The translations under genes were made by a program, and so were the position numbers. Below the pieces are notes generated by a model. That model worked only from the letters and a program-made list of their open reading frames with translations. It made no database searches and had not been told where the DNA came from. A DNA stretch of 64,000 bases from Bacteroidota bacterium (GTDB taxonomy: Bacteria; Bacteroidota; Bacteroidia; Chitinophagales; Saprospiraceae). Below are positions 44,201 to 50,786 of this stretch, piece by piece. The stretch's first letter is position 1, and every line of letters begins with the position of its first letter. The stretch lies in assembly GCA_018222965.1 (NCBI GenBank), contig JAAEZH010000005.1, forward strand, positions 62,001 through 126,000. Direction: 5' to 3'.

Positions 44201-44843
44201 CGATCCGGCTACTTCAAACGAGCAAAATCCAATTGTAACTTACAATGCACCGGGCTCTTACAATGTAACCCTGACCGTAGGCAATCTGGCTGGTAATAAT
44301 ACGCTGGCTCAGAACGGATACATTACGGTTATTGATGTGCCGGTTGCCGGATTCACCATTGCCGGTAATATGGACATGGTAGAATTTACCAATACATCCA
44401 CGGGAGCAACCAGTTATTCCTGGGACTTTGGCGATGGCGAGGGCAGTACGCTGATCTCTCCAAACCATACCTACGACAGTCCGGGTACGTATACAGTAAC
44501 TCTGGAAGCTACCAACGAATGTGGCACGACCACTTATAGCGAGGAGATCACACTGATGTTTGACCATGTTACAGGTATTGACTTCCTCGATCGCATGGAG
44601 TTGTATCCAAACCCGAACGACGGTAAGTTCTGGCTGCTGCTCGAAGGAGAAAACCTGGCGACAACTAATGTAAAAGTTAGCCTACTCACCATTTTAGGCC
44701 AAACGATTAAAGAAGAAAAGCTGCAAATCAACAACAATCGAATTGTCAAAGAATTTGATATTCAGGAATTGCCAAAGGGTGTTTATATCCTTCAGCTTCA
44801 ATCTGACAATCGCTATGCTTACCTCCGGGTAGTGGTTGATTAA
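38232..44843 (+). CDS. Giant PKD-repeat surface protein with degenerate metzincin domain and T9SS tail
   Basis: A 2203-residue secreted protein (signal peptide LLICFLFSISVYAQ). Residues about 20-395 resemble a propeptide plus reprolysin-like metzincin domain, but the zinc motif HExxHxxGxxH reads HMFGHNFNATH (H345, H349, H355). The three His remain while the catalytic Glu is Met346 and the Gly is Asn, so proteolysis is unlikely. A PKD domain and a jelly-roll domain (YLQGFENGLQGWTIDNPDGD) follow. Then type A (W.FPGG.P..S) and type B (W.FGDG..S....P) PKD domains alternate, ten A and nine B in total. The end is a T9SS tail (MELYPNPNDGKFWLLL). It is probably a long stalk or adhesin on the cell surface. 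Confidence 0.88.
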   Translation: MRSPLLLICFLFSISVYAQEPVFSGTKLKSQVAAELDESFTHYDVFQIDFEQIDQFVKEEYSHRKFNLQLGNEFDFQFDIIANDLRWANFVIREATADGDKFLPKGEIVTYEGTLQGDPESEVRLTIDNDLFFGYVKSGKKTWYIEPVYYMVPDGPKDQLIVYQPKDVVPVPGNACTMTETHNHLEDVVKHTESNPQKTVLGDCYSVKLALMSDGFMFTKYGSSPAIANRLLGIINNVQGNFFDIFEDDFVFEVTEIYIVPAPNMDPWPVSPDIPTLFNNFVGWAPNGFLFPHDLGQLWSFREFPFPPAFGQAVQAGLCAEPPNGYSVVMDYYFTANDLRRAASHMFGHNFNATHQGAAPNSIMATDFFNPANDWDPVNITEINDNIPNLVCLMPCENLPEIPGFTSNITTLCPGSMVTFYDQSIGEPGSWDWSFPGGTPATSTNRNPTVTYNTPGTYSVSLTISSPNGPQTLTIPGYINVSPAGGSDFFYLQGFENGLQGWTIDNPDGDKTWTVAQVATARQGNGLTMFVDNGAYNGFNNRDALISPVFNFIGRDMVSLEFDYAYAKRTANNIDSLKVYISTDGGNTYPDVVFAGAETGFGGTFATRPLLNEIFYPLLDTDWCFAGDFGPGCISIDLTDYAQSPNIRIKIENVANYGNTMFIDNVRLVSDCYVPVPPIADFTASPTEGCAPLVVQYTNMSTNLPTSYIWNFPGGIPSTSTDPNPIVTYTGVGSFDVSLTVINGAGTNTLTFPDYITVETPPFASFTYALNGDAIDFTSTSSANATSFLWDFGDGSMSTEENPSHVYDEEGFYLVTLTVSNSCGSNTFFSGLLYLLPPEADFSADPTDGCIPLEVQFTNESSETANAWEWSFPGGTPSASNEENPLITYNTPGTYDVSLIVYNPVGSDTISMNNLITVDEGPTADFTVAVDESTITLTNLSTNANSYEWDFGDGETSTDENPIYTYPEDGEYLVTLIAFNDCGPDTLSIPVVILTLPTADFSASPTDGCAPLTVDFTNLSSDNALSYAWEFPGGNPSSSTDVNPSVVYENAGTYSVTLIATNDSGSDTLTMTDLIFVDDVPDASFTSSTTDLTVDFTNTTVNGDTYFWDFGDGNTSTDTDPSNTYDTDGVYDVTLIATNACGSDTIMQQVSAGAAPIAAFMAKNSEGCAPLEVEFYDESIGSVDSYEWTFPGGNPASSTLQDPVVIYDTPGVYDVTLSVTNPLGTSTITEMEIVVVGEEPTADFSAIVNNLTADFTDNSTDVANYFWEFGDGAISNETDPSHTYDMDGDYTVTLIVTNECGADTATQVITILTPPTAGFSASNSEGCVPLEVSFTDESSENVTGWSWDFPGGTPSSSNDANPVVTYNTAGTYDVTLTVTNAAGDNTVTQTGLVIVGDVPTADFSFSGNGTQVAFSNLSLDGDTFDWDFGDGDTSTDTDPIHTYDMDGQYEVSLITTNECGADTLTQTVNVVTPPVAAFSVNNNVGCAPLEVAFTDESSENVTEWLWSFPGGNPVTSSDPNPVITYDAAGVYNVTLTVSNAAGESTISLTGVVVVDDVPDAAFTNVVNGTIVDFTNTSTNANSYEWQFGDGDSSTDTDPSHEYTMDGEYEVLLIAFNDCGPDTSTQLVTITTPPLAGFSVDTTTGCVPLTVQFMDDSSENTTAWNWSFPGGTPASSTDQNPEVTYDSPGTYDVTLEVSNAAGMNSITEMAYIVVNDLPEASFTTTINGDQVDFSSTISGATEILWEFGDGETSMEENPTYIYPEDGIYDVTLTVTNDCGSVTATETLVIATEGPMALFEANLTAGCVPFEVTFENLSSANAETFEWSFPGGDPSSSTEENPTVTYNTPGTYDVTLTVTNQFGSDEVTFPDYITVDDVPVADYSLDITSNIVDFTNLSVNADTYLWSFGDGETSTDANPSYTYDQLGVYNGSLIATNDCGSDTIEFSIEIAVQLPLASFSAEAQEGCVPFEVQFMDMSTNEPTSWEWTFPGGDPATSNEQNPIVTYNAPGSYNVTLTVGNLAGNNTLAQNGYITVIDVPVAGFTIAGNMDMVEFTNTSTGATSYSWDFGDGEGSTLISPNHTYDSPGTYTVTLEATNECGTTTYSEEITLMFDHVTGIDFLDRMELYPNPNDGKFWLLLEGENLATTNVKVSLLTILGQTIKEEKLQINNNRIVKEFDIQELPKGVYILQLQSDNRYAYLRVVVD

Positions 44844-44865
44844 AGTTATTGACCTAACTCATACA

Positions 44866-44902
44866 AAGGGGAGCTGAACGCACGTTCAGCTCCCCTTTTT
44901 TA
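44866..44902 (+). terminator. Strong terminator of the giant PKD gene
   Basis: A 15-bp perfect stem (44866-44880 with 44885-44899) closes on the tetraloop GCAC and ends in a T run. It lies 22 bases after the stop codon. Confidence 0.92.
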
Positions 44903-44975
44903 TGCAGTAAAAATGGCCGACAATCCCTACAATTGCCGGCCAAAAAGCAAGTCGAGCCGTTGGGGCCCTGGTTGT

Positions 44976-45422
44976 TTAATTTATGACGACAGTTGCCGGG
45001 CCTGTTAGCCCTCCCATCAGCCAATTGGCCGATGTTGTTCCAACTCCTCCGCAATCATCGGCGGGAATTTCCGGTCCACAAGCGCCTCCCAGGAATGGGT
45101 TTCGGGTATACCCAAAAGCAGTGGCCGCAGTAGAAAGGGTCGTTATCCAACGAACCCCATACCAGGTTTCTACACCGCAAAAAGGATCGGCTGGAATAAT
45201 TACGATTCCTCCCCCGCCGGCTACAAGCGTAAAAGCAGTGGACGTATTACACAGATTGCAGCCTCCTAAATTGGAATCTACCTGGGAATACCAAATAAAA
45301 ATATCACAGGCGGTATTATTAACAACCCGCAGTTGAGCGTCTGCTTCAAAAGCGAAGGAAAACAGGAAAAAAGAAATCAGCATCGCTGAAAAAAATCTGG
45401 TAATCGGTAATTTGAGTTTCAT
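44976..45422 (-). CDS. Small secreted Cys-containing protein of unknown function
   Basis: A 148-residue protein with a signal peptide (MLISFFLFSFAFEADAQ). The mature part of about 118 residues starts LRVVNNTACDIFIWYSQVD and has Cys pairs (GGCNLCNT, DPFCGVETW, GGACGPE, DDCGGVG) that may form three disulfides, with Gly-rich segments between. It has no T9SS tail and no recognisable family. It lies alone between a terminator and a long spacer; the next gene diverges. Confidence 0.65.
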   Translation of the reverse strand: MKLKLPITRFFSAMLISFFLFSFAFEADAQLRVVNNTACDIFIWYSQVDSNLGGCNLCNTSTAFTLVAGGGGIVIIPADPFCGVETWYGVRWITTLSTAATAFGYTRNPFLGGACGPEIPADDCGGVGTTSANWLMGGLTGPATVVIN

Positions 45423-45863
45423 ACTAATGCGTATTTAGAAAGTTTAGAAATCAACCTAATGCGCTCCAGGAGCCAAACCAGGACCAGGCTCTTTCGTATG
45501 AATAATGGAAAGAAATGACTTGCTTGAAAGAAGACAATAAAAGCTTATCCAAAACAGAACATATATTCTGTTTCAGTAAATAAATCCAGTCAACAAATCA
45601 GAAAATAAAACAAGGAGTGTTAGCACCTGCAAGCAGATGCTTCAGGTAAAATACGGTGTTAACTGGTAATGTAAAAAAGAGATAGAAAAATTGTAGGGAA
45701 CTATCTCAGAGCTATCGTAAGATAACAAAATATTTTCTGAAAATGAAAATTTCCCCGACCCTCAATTTTTGCAAATCGATTGTCACCTATCTAACCTTTG
45801 GTCAACTAAGTACACAAAAACAATGCTCAAATAAAGTACCTTAAAGAAGCAATTGCTAAAGCT
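45423..45863. other. Long AT-rich divergent spacer, no feature recognised
   Basis: A 441-bp spacer between the small secreted-protein gene and the AraC-type regulator. I see no open frame of note, hairpin with T tract, or convincing TAnnTTTG promoter. TAACCTTTGG near 45793 is one base off the -7 consensus. Its length suggests regulatory sites for the divergent pair, but none can be named. Confidence 0.5.
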
Positions 45864-46994
45864 ATGGAAGAACCTACAATCGCCTCCTTTAATTCATGGA
45901 CCACCCTTTTCCTGGTCGTTAGCCTTTTCGGATTATGTCTGGCCGGGCTGCTTGCTGCAAAAACAGAAACCAGAAAAAACAACTGGCCAATCATCTTGCT
46001 GGTGACCGGTTTTTCGCTCATAATGATCCAGTATGTATTTATCTGGACCGGCTATCGTCTTGTTTATCCCTATGTTTACTTTTTTGAAGCTGCCTGGTAT
46101 TTATCCTTCGGCCCCTTACTCTACACTTACCTAAGTCGTTTTTACAAAAAAGATTTTAAAATCCACATTGGACATTTCCTGCCAGCCATAATTGCCTTGT
46201 GTCTTTCTGTTGTTTTCTATTATCCCACGACCGGTTTTACCAACTTTGAGCCCCTTTCGGGGAATCCCTTTTTACAACTTACCCGGCAGATCCGGTTCCC
46301 CTGGATATCGAATATTTCCCTGACCATCTACTTTTTTATGAGTGTGGATTTTGTGCGCAATTTTGAAAAGGAACTCGCTCAAAAAGAAACCAATCAACTG
46401 CGTCAAACCTGGACCAATTACATTTTGAGGTTTTATGGCCTTTTCCTGATTGCATTAATCAGTTATTATGTCCTGGTTCCCTTCCCATTTTTTAACAGCC
46501 TTTGGGATTATGCCATTTCCCTCTGTATGTCGGCAGGGATTTATGGGTTGGGTTTTCTGGTATTCAAAGAGCGGGAGATATTCGACGGAAGTCTGCTAGC
46601 CGGAATCTTTCTGCCCGATTCGGAAAAGCCCGGTTTGACCGAAAAGACTAAAAAAGAGCTGTTCGAAAAACTAAGGACACACATGGAAGGTGAAAAGCCC
46701 TACCTCAATAGCGAAATCAGATTGGTGCACCTCGCTGATCAATTGGGGTTCTCCAGTCACTTACTGTCTCACATCATCAACGATCGAACCAACCGCAACT
46801 TCAATCAGTTTATCAACGAATATCGACTGGAGGAAGCAAGCCGCCTACTCATACAAAGCCAACTCCCCATCAAAGAAATTTGCTACGGAGTAGGCTTCAA
46901 TAATAAGACGACTTTCTACACCGCTTTCAAAAATCAATTTGGGACCACACCTGTTGGCTATCGAAAGCGTCAGCTGGCCGATATTCTGAACTAA
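45864..46994 (+). CDS. Membrane-anchored AraC-family transcriptional regulator
   Basis: A 376-residue protein. Residues about 10-240 form seven or so transmembrane helices (TTLFLVVSLFGLCLAGLLAA, ILLVTGFSLIMIQYVFIW and others). A cytoplasmic linker with KTKKELFEKLRTHMEGEKPY leads into an AraC-type double helix-turn-helix (residues about 275-370: LVHLADQLGFSSHLLSHIIN and IKEICYGVGFNNKTTFYTAF). This 7TM-AraC layout is common in Bacteroidota and suggests direct control of promoters by a membrane signal. The flanking divergent secreted-protein gene and the downstream NHL protein are possible targets. Confidence 0.88.
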   Translation: MEEPTIASFNSWTTLFLVVSLFGLCLAGLLAAKTETRKNNWPIILLVTGFSLIMIQYVFIWTGYRLVYPYVYFFEAAWYLSFGPLLYTYLSRFYKKDFKIHIGHFLPAIIALCLSVVFYYPTTGFTNFEPLSGNPFLQLTRQIRFPWISNISLTIYFFMSVDFVRNFEKELAQKETNQLRQTWTNYILRFYGLFLIALISYYVLVPFPFFNSLWDYAISLCMSAGIYGLGFLVFKEREIFDGSLLAGIFLPDSEKPGLTEKTKKELFEKLRTHMEGEKPYLNSEIRLVHLADQLGFSSHLLSHIINDRTNRNFNQFINEYRLEEASRLLIQSQLPIKEICYGVGFNNKTTFYTAFKNQFGTTPVGYRKRQLADILN

Positions 46995-47110
46995 AATCAG
47001 TTAAGAATTATAAATCCGAACTCCCTTCCGGATGCTTAAAGGCACTTTGGGTTCATATTATTTCATTCGGCGACCCGAAGGGGAAGCCATCACCCAAAAG
47101 TGTTACAGCT

Positions 47111-48244
47111 ATGAAGTTTCTAAACGCGTTCATTTTCTTTCTCCTCCTTTCGCTGACAAGCGCAGAAGCCCAAAACACGGCCGTGTATGTAAGCAGTGGC
47201 GGCACCAATGCCATTATAAAATATGACGAAAACGGTGAAAACCACGAAGTGGTCGTTGCAGCAAATTCCGGCGGACTAAGCTGGCCGCAGGATATCGTTT
47301 TCCTTGAAGAGGATACGCTAATGCTGGTACCCAGTCTCAATAACGGCCTGATCAAAAAATACCACGCAGAAACCGGCGAGTACCTGGGCAACTTTGCTGA
47401 CCTGAATACCGGTGCCGGTCCGACTCGCATGAAAATCGGTCCCGACGGATTGCTTTATCTGCTTCAATGGGGCGGCCCGGCCAACCCTTATAACACCCTT
47501 CGTTACAATCTGGACGGAACCTTTGTAGACGCCTTTACCTCTGTTGGTGTACCCAACGCTATCGGCATGGACTGGGACGCAGACGGCAACTTTTACGTCT
47601 CTGCTTACAATGGTTCTTATGTGCGCAAATACGATTCCGACGGCAATGATCTCGGTTTATTTATCGACTCCAATTTGCAAGGACCAACCAATATTTGGTT
47701 TGATGACAACGGAGACTTACTGGTAGTCAATTACCTTGGTAATGATGTGGCTCGTTTTAATTCGGACGGAGAATACCAGGGCTCTTTTCTCACCGGATTG
47801 ACCTATGCTGAAGGCGTTGCCATACTCGACGATGGCAGCATTCTGATCGGCGACGGGGGCACCAATGATGTAAGACGCTACGACAGTGAAGGGGCCTTCA
47901 TAGAGGTCTTTATTGATGGCTCACAGTCGGGGCTTTCTACACCCAATGCGATCATTCTTCGGGAAGTTGAAGACATGAATTCTTCCGTAAAGGAGCAGGC
48001 CATTACAAATAAACCAATCATCACTCCGACCATCGGACAAGAATTCTACTTAACTAATAACATTCCTTTGTCGGGCATCCAGTCCGTAACCATTTTTAAT
48101 ATGGACGGCACATTAATACAACGCAGCATTAAGCCGGGTGCCTGGCATTGGGATGCTTCTAATCTCGCAGCCGGATCTTATGTAATTAAGATTGAAATGA
48201 AAGACGGGAAAGCACAGAGCCAAATGGTACAGGTGACTAAATAA
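47111..48244 (+). CDS. NHL-type beta-propeller protein with T9SS tail
   Basis: A 377-residue secreted protein (signal peptide FIFFLLLSLTSAEAQ). Repeated propeller strands (AVYVSSGGTNAIIKYDENG, GLLYLLQWGGP, GMDWDADGNFYVSAYNGSYV, WFDDNGDLLVVNYLGNDV, GVAILDDGSILIGDGGTNDV) cover residues 22-285. A T9SS sorting domain follows (VTIFNMDGTLIQRS, NLAAGSYVIKIEM). It resembles the protein at 1822-2967 in build. It ends at a shared terminator. The ligand is unknown. Confidence 0.85.
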   Translation: MKFLNAFIFFLLLSLTSAEAQNTAVYVSSGGTNAIIKYDENGENHEVVVAANSGGLSWPQDIVFLEEDTLMLVPSLNNGLIKKYHAETGEYLGNFADLNTGAGPTRMKIGPDGLLYLLQWGGPANPYNTLRYNLDGTFVDAFTSVGVPNAIGMDWDADGNFYVSAYNGSYVRKYDSDGNDLGLFIDSNLQGPTNIWFDDNGDLLVVNYLGNDVARFNSDGEYQGSFLTGLTYAEGVAILDDGSILIGDGGTNDVRRYDSEGAFIEVFIDGSQSGLSTPNAIILREVEDMNSSVKEQAITNKPIITPTIGQEFYLTNNIPLSGIQSVTIFNMDGTLIQRSIKPGAWHWDASNLAAGSYVIKIEMKDGKAQSQMVQVTK

Positions 48245-48255
48245 GGACTTCAAAT

Positions 48256-48290
48256 AAAAAAGAACCCTGACGATAAATGTCAGGGTTCTT
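48256..48290. terminator. Bidirectional terminator between convergent genes
   Basis: An 11-bp perfect stem AGAACCCTGAC / GTCAGGGTTCT (48261-48271, 48279-48289) has an A run to its left, giving a strong T run for the minus-strand gene. On the plus strand the following bases (TGCG) are poor, so it mainly serves the gene at 48313-50517. Confidence 0.8.
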
Positions 48291-48312
48291 GCGTCCTGTT
48301 AGTTAGAAATTA

Positions 48313-50517
48313 TTATTCATTCGGGTCGCGCAGGCAAAGGCCTACCGTAGCCCGATTGTATCTGCCAATTCCGCCGCTGTTGACGATCGTACGATCGGTT
48401 ACACCAAGCTCGATCACATAACCGCAGCGAGGCATGCCACTGGTATCAAGCGACCAGTTTCCGGCTTCTCCGCCATTCGGTACACCGCCTGAATAACGAC
48501 GCACTAAGGGCATCGTCCCCCCTGCCGGCAATGGTGCCGGAGCCGTAAAGGAGCCGCCACTTGGAGAACCTCCGATTGTTGTCGGCAACACCCGGAAACT
48601 CAAGGCATTGAAGTGGGCATCTGAAGCCGAGTAGATTCCGGAAATGGTATCTCCAACCCGGAAGTCTGCACAATCGCCTCCACCGGAGGTGATCTGCAAG
48701 CTTACCTGTGGGGATTCATTGTCCAGATGTACAGCCACAATATTACTCACCCAGCTATTATTGCTAACAGGATCCTTGGCTACGATCCGAATGATCCAGC
48801 GACCACTCAGTCCGGAAGTGTTCCAGCGACCCAGCACATTCCCGACCGGGAATATTTGGGCATTGCCAAATCCACCAACCAAATCTTCCTGATAATCGTA
48901 ATAGCCATCTGCATCCACCTGCTGGGTAACATTTGGCAAGTCTGACCATACGCCGTTCAGGAGTTGATCGCGATGTAAGGTGAAGTTATTGTCGACTCGC
49001 TGCCAGCTGCCTCCATTGTTTTCGCTGACTTCGATCTTATACTTCAACTTCTGTGCACCAGCACTAAAGTCGGTGGTATTACCGATGTGCCCGGTGAGGA
49101 TAAGCACGCCACCAAACGGACTGTCGTCTGCTGTAAATCCTGCAAGTGCTGCCGGACCATTGGCATAGCCCAGTCCGCTGATGTCTCCAACATCCATGCT
49201 GCCTACCGTTTGAATGATCGGCACATGTGTGTTTGGAATTGGGCTAGACCCCGGTTTCAGACAAATCAACGTCTCTTCCCGGTTGCCCCAGGTCGGCACA
49301 TAGTTTGGATTCCAGCAGGGAGGCGGTGTCTGCCAGGACATAATCGCCCGGATCGGGATAACCACCGGACCTTCCTGGCACGGCTTCCGGTATTTCTCCA
49401 GATTCACCGGCAGGAAAACGGAATATTCCAGTCCGCCATCGGGAATCGAATCAATATCATACACCTGCACGGATGTTGTACCCAGACAGGTCTCATAAGT
49501 TCCATTATTATTTGTATCGGCATAGAAAGTCACATACTCCCGGCTACCGGAAGTACACAAGCCTCCTGAATATCCGGCGGATTTCTTCACCCGAATGGTT
49601 CCCACCAGGGTTTCTAAAATCGGATTGTACCCCACACATTCCAGCTCTTCAAAAGAGGTGTTGCCATCGGTTGGGAAAAGGATATCCAGGTAATCGGAAA
49701 TATTAATGTCGATCTCTGCCAGGGGCTGGCTTATTCCGACTTGCGTCGAAAGCTGGGCCTTGTTTACGAATTGCTTCATCTCCGCCATGGCAAATCGGGC
49801 CGGGGATACTTTTTTCTTTTTGTAAAGTTTTGACTTTTCAATAAGAGAAAGCACCGGCTTTTCCTTGAGCGGGATTTGCTGATTCAAATCGATAACGTGT
49901 TTCAGTTCTTTGCTCAATTCAAGCTGGGTAGCCTGAATCAAATCATCCACAATGATCAGTTTGAATGGATCGATCTGAATGTTGGTATCGTGCGTATCTC
50001 CCCAAACCGGCTTCCAGTTGGGTTGATCCGGTGGCGGAGCCTGATTCCAGGAAAGGATCGCTCGTACTTTGCAGATCTTCGGCAGAAAACACCATTGTTT
50101 TTTAGGTTGAATCTGCAGGGTAGTGGCATATTCCAGGCGTTTCTTGCCGCTGGTTCCTTCCGGGATATTGTGGGCAGAAAAGCTGGTCAGGCCGAGGTCT
50201 TCCCAATTGGCACCTTCATCGTGGGAAAGATAAAAGCGCACATATTCGGGCGTCCCGGCGGAGCAAATATTTCCGCCGTAGCCATAGGGATTGTTGATAA
50301 ACACCACCGCTTCCAGCCGGTTAAACTGCGGCTGAAAACCTACACAACCAATTTCTTCATAGCTGGAATTGGAGACGATTTTCTGTACGGCTTTGAAAGG
50401 ACTTTTAGCCAGATTTCCAAAGTAGTTTGGATTGGCCAGCAACAGCCCCCGAAACTGGGAGCGTTCTTTAGGGGCACGGGTTAGCGCCTGTGCTTTTGCT
50501 TTGGCACACATAAGCAT
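48313..50517 (-). CDS. Unrecognised 734-residue protein with tandem repeats and no signal peptide
   Basis: I do not recognise a family. Two homologous units of about 135 residues can be aligned. Unit 1 is around residues 50-185 (SSYEEIGCVGFQPQFNRLEA, GTPEYVRFYLSHDEGANWED, VRAILSWNQAPPPDQPNWKP). Unit 2 is around 285-425 (TSFEELECVGYNPILETLVG, GSREYVTFYADTNNNGTYE, IRAIMSWQTPPPCWNPNYVP). Both close with WG.......I...P. A strand-rich C-terminal part with Cys follows (SPQVSLQITSGGGDC). The N-terminus (MLMCAKAKAQALTRAPK) is charged, not a signal peptide, which is odd for such a beta-rich Cys-bearing protein. The start at 50517 or two codons later is uncertain. Confidence 0.6.
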   Translation of the reverse strand: MLMCAKAKAQALTRAPKERSQFRGLLLANPNYFGNLAKSPFKAVQKIVSNSSYEEIGCVGFQPQFNRLEAVVFINNPYGYGGNICSAGTPEYVRFYLSHDEGANWEDLGLTSFSAHNIPEGTSGKKRLEYATTLQIQPKKQWCFLPKICKVRAILSWNQAPPPDQPNWKPVWGDTHDTNIQIDPFKLIIVDDLIQATQLELSKELKHVIDLNQQIPLKEKPVLSLIEKSKLYKKKKVSPARFAMAEMKQFVNKAQLSTQVGISQPLAEIDINISDYLDILFPTDGNTSFEELECVGYNPILETLVGTIRVKKSAGYSGGLCTSGSREYVTFYADTNNNGTYETCLGTTSVQVYDIDSIPDGGLEYSVFLPVNLEKYRKPCQEGPVVIPIRAIMSWQTPPPCWNPNYVPTWGNREETLICLKPGSSPIPNTHVPIIQTVGSMDVGDISGLGYANGPAALAGFTADDSPFGGVLILTGHIGNTTDFSAGAQKLKYKIEVSENNGGSWQRVDNNFTLHRDQLLNGVWSDLPNVTQQVDADGYYDYQEDLVGGFGNAQIFPVGNVLGRWNTSGLSGRWIIRIVAKDPVSNNSWVSNIVAVHLDNESPQVSLQITSGGGDCADFRVGDTISGIYSASDAHFNALSFRVLPTTIGGSPSGGSFTAPAPLPAGGTMPLVRRYSGGVPNGGEAGNWSLDTSGMPRCGYVIELGVTDRTIVNSGGIGRYNRATVGLCLRDPNE

Positions 50518-50786
50518 TGGTTTTTGGATAAGTAATTTATTCGGAGCTGGAGGGTGGGAAAGGTGTTATTCCGATCAGATCGGCAGAGGTATATGCGCCA
50601 TAGGTCCCGGAGGTTACCTCCCTGGTAGAAAATCCCTTATTCCACGACGCATTTTGTGACCAATATTCGTTCCTTTGCCGAATAAATGACACTTGTCTTC
50701 CTATTTGTCACGGAGCCCGCAATTCCATACAATTAGAGCAAAGACTCTCCGTTTAAGGATCAGAAAAAACTCCAATACACCCGACC

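Noticed and set aside
47041-47110. TTCGGCGACCCGAAGG dyad counted as another iterated palindrome
   Set aside because: It does not contain the exact TTCGSCGAA core; left out of the count.
49876-50484. 202-residue plus-strand frame
   Set aside because: Antisense to the 734-residue protein, whose internal repeats prove the minus-strand frame.
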